A DNA stretch of 64,000 bases from positions 14,805 to 78,804 of the forward strand of contig JBBRAO010000010.1 in NCBI GenBank assembly GCA_038206725.1. The letters are read 5' to 3'. Shown piece by piece: positions 63,741 to 64,000 of the stretch (positions are counted from its first letter, which is position 1; every line of letters begins with the position of its first letter). The stretch is from JBAXXL01 sp038206725. Its GTDB lineage: Bacteria; Bacteroidota; Ignavibacteria; Kapaibacteriales; UBA2268. Under the pieces are notes generated by a model that had not been told where the DNA came from, ran no database searches, and saw only the letters and a program-made list of their open reading frames with translations. The position numbers and the translations under genes were made by a program.

Positions 63741-64000
63741 TTGAAGAAAACTGTAGCAATATTCTTAATATTAATTTTCACTATCAATCTATTTGGTGGT
63801 GTGTTGCTATATTTTATTCAAAAATCGGAAATTCAAAAGGAATTTCGTCAATATCTTAAACATAGTATAAATGAAAAGAGCTTAACTCTGATAAAGATTA
63901 CAGAAAGTGACAAATCAAAGCATTTAATCCACTTTACGAAAAATGACGAATTTCGTTACAAGGGTTCGATGTATGACATTGTAAAAAAGAAAGTAATTAA
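63741..64000 (+). CDS. Hypothetical membrane-anchored protein, 3' end outside the window
   Basis: The frame opens with TTG at 63741 (reads as KKTVAIFLILIFTINLFGGVLLYFIQ), a hydrophobic anchor. It continues at least 86 residues with a basic tail (KEFRQYLKHSINEKSL and EFRYKGSMYDIVKKK). Start codon choice is uncertain because TTG is weak. Related short anchored proteins with an EFRYxGxMYDIV motif appear in Bacteroidota, but I do not recognise a named family. Confidence 0.5.
   Translation, partial: MKKTVAIFLILIFTINLFGGVLLYFIQKSEIQKEFRQYLKHSINEKSLTLIKITESDKSKHLIHFTKNDEFRYKGSMYDIVKKKVI

Overview
This AT-rich window comes from a Gram-negative member of the Bacteroidota/Chlorobi (FCB) group. It has LPS-precursor genes (kdsD, rfaE2), a TonB-dependent receptor, SecD and SecF as separate genes, and many long secreted proteins ending in type IX secretion (T9SS) type A sorting domains. 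Promoters mostly show the Bacteroidota -7 motif TAnnTTTG and starts rarely have a Shine-Dalgarno sequence. The abundance of choice-of-anchor-D style surface proteins is reminiscent of Kapaibacteriota/Ignavibacteriota, but the exact lineage is inference. No rRNA, tRNA, CRISPR array or phage was recognised.

Layout. 1-2255: 3' end of a surface protein. 2338-9377: a co-directional run with a UDP-xylose-synthase-like epimerase, CBS protein, sigma-54 response regulator, rfbA, kdsD and mutS2. 9497-13510: M49-like lipoprotein, proS, rfaE2. 13589-15564: a redox-stress cluster (MarR, CDGSH, OsmC, nitroreductase) on the minus strand. 15689-20194 (minus): small envelope protein, TonB receptor, glycyl-tRNA synthetase. 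20365-23670: secreted subtilisin-like protease. 23848-30176: a 6.26-kb islet of five plus-strand genes (KamA-like radical SAM aminomutase, GNAT, ornithine-racemase-like enzyme, ClC transporter, cation:proton antiporter) bounded by a perfect 66-bp direct repeat. 30157-33724 (minus): secD-secF-STAS. 33842-39149 (minus): surface protein and M1 aminopeptidase. 39256-41977: purH, tsaD. 42028-45527 (minus): PD40/TPR protein and SGNH hydrolase. 45658-51465: SxtJ-like protein, DUF5989-like miniprotein, carbamoyltransferase, methyltransferase, chorismatase-like protein, DAHP synthase. 51520-53745: secreted protein, Lmo0937-type miniprotein, outer-membrane barrel. 54081-61813 (minus): a sensor cluster of a PAS/GAF histidine kinase, a PAS-only stub, a frameshifted REP-associated transposase with flanking palindromes, and a CheB-CheR-PAS fusion. 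62130-64000: beta-helix T9SS protein and the start of another gene.

The most notable discovery is the islet. The last six sense codons and stop of the STAS gene plus its terminator are duplicated 6,263 bp away, next to the protease gene. This is the footprint expected of site-specific insertion into the 3' end of a gene, yet no integrase is present, as in a cis-mobilisable element. Its aminomutase lacks the two lysine-recognising aspartates of lysine 2,3-aminomutase and has an Asn at one of them, as in glutamate 2,3-aminomutase. A plausible but untested reading is a transferable module for beta- or D-amino-acid solutes coupled to Cl-/H+ and cation/H+ exchange.

Second-tier discoveries are the transposase broken at an A8 run between inverted palindromes, kinase-less sensors on both sides of it, a carbamoyltransferase surface-modification module, and a chorismatase-DAHP synthase pair.
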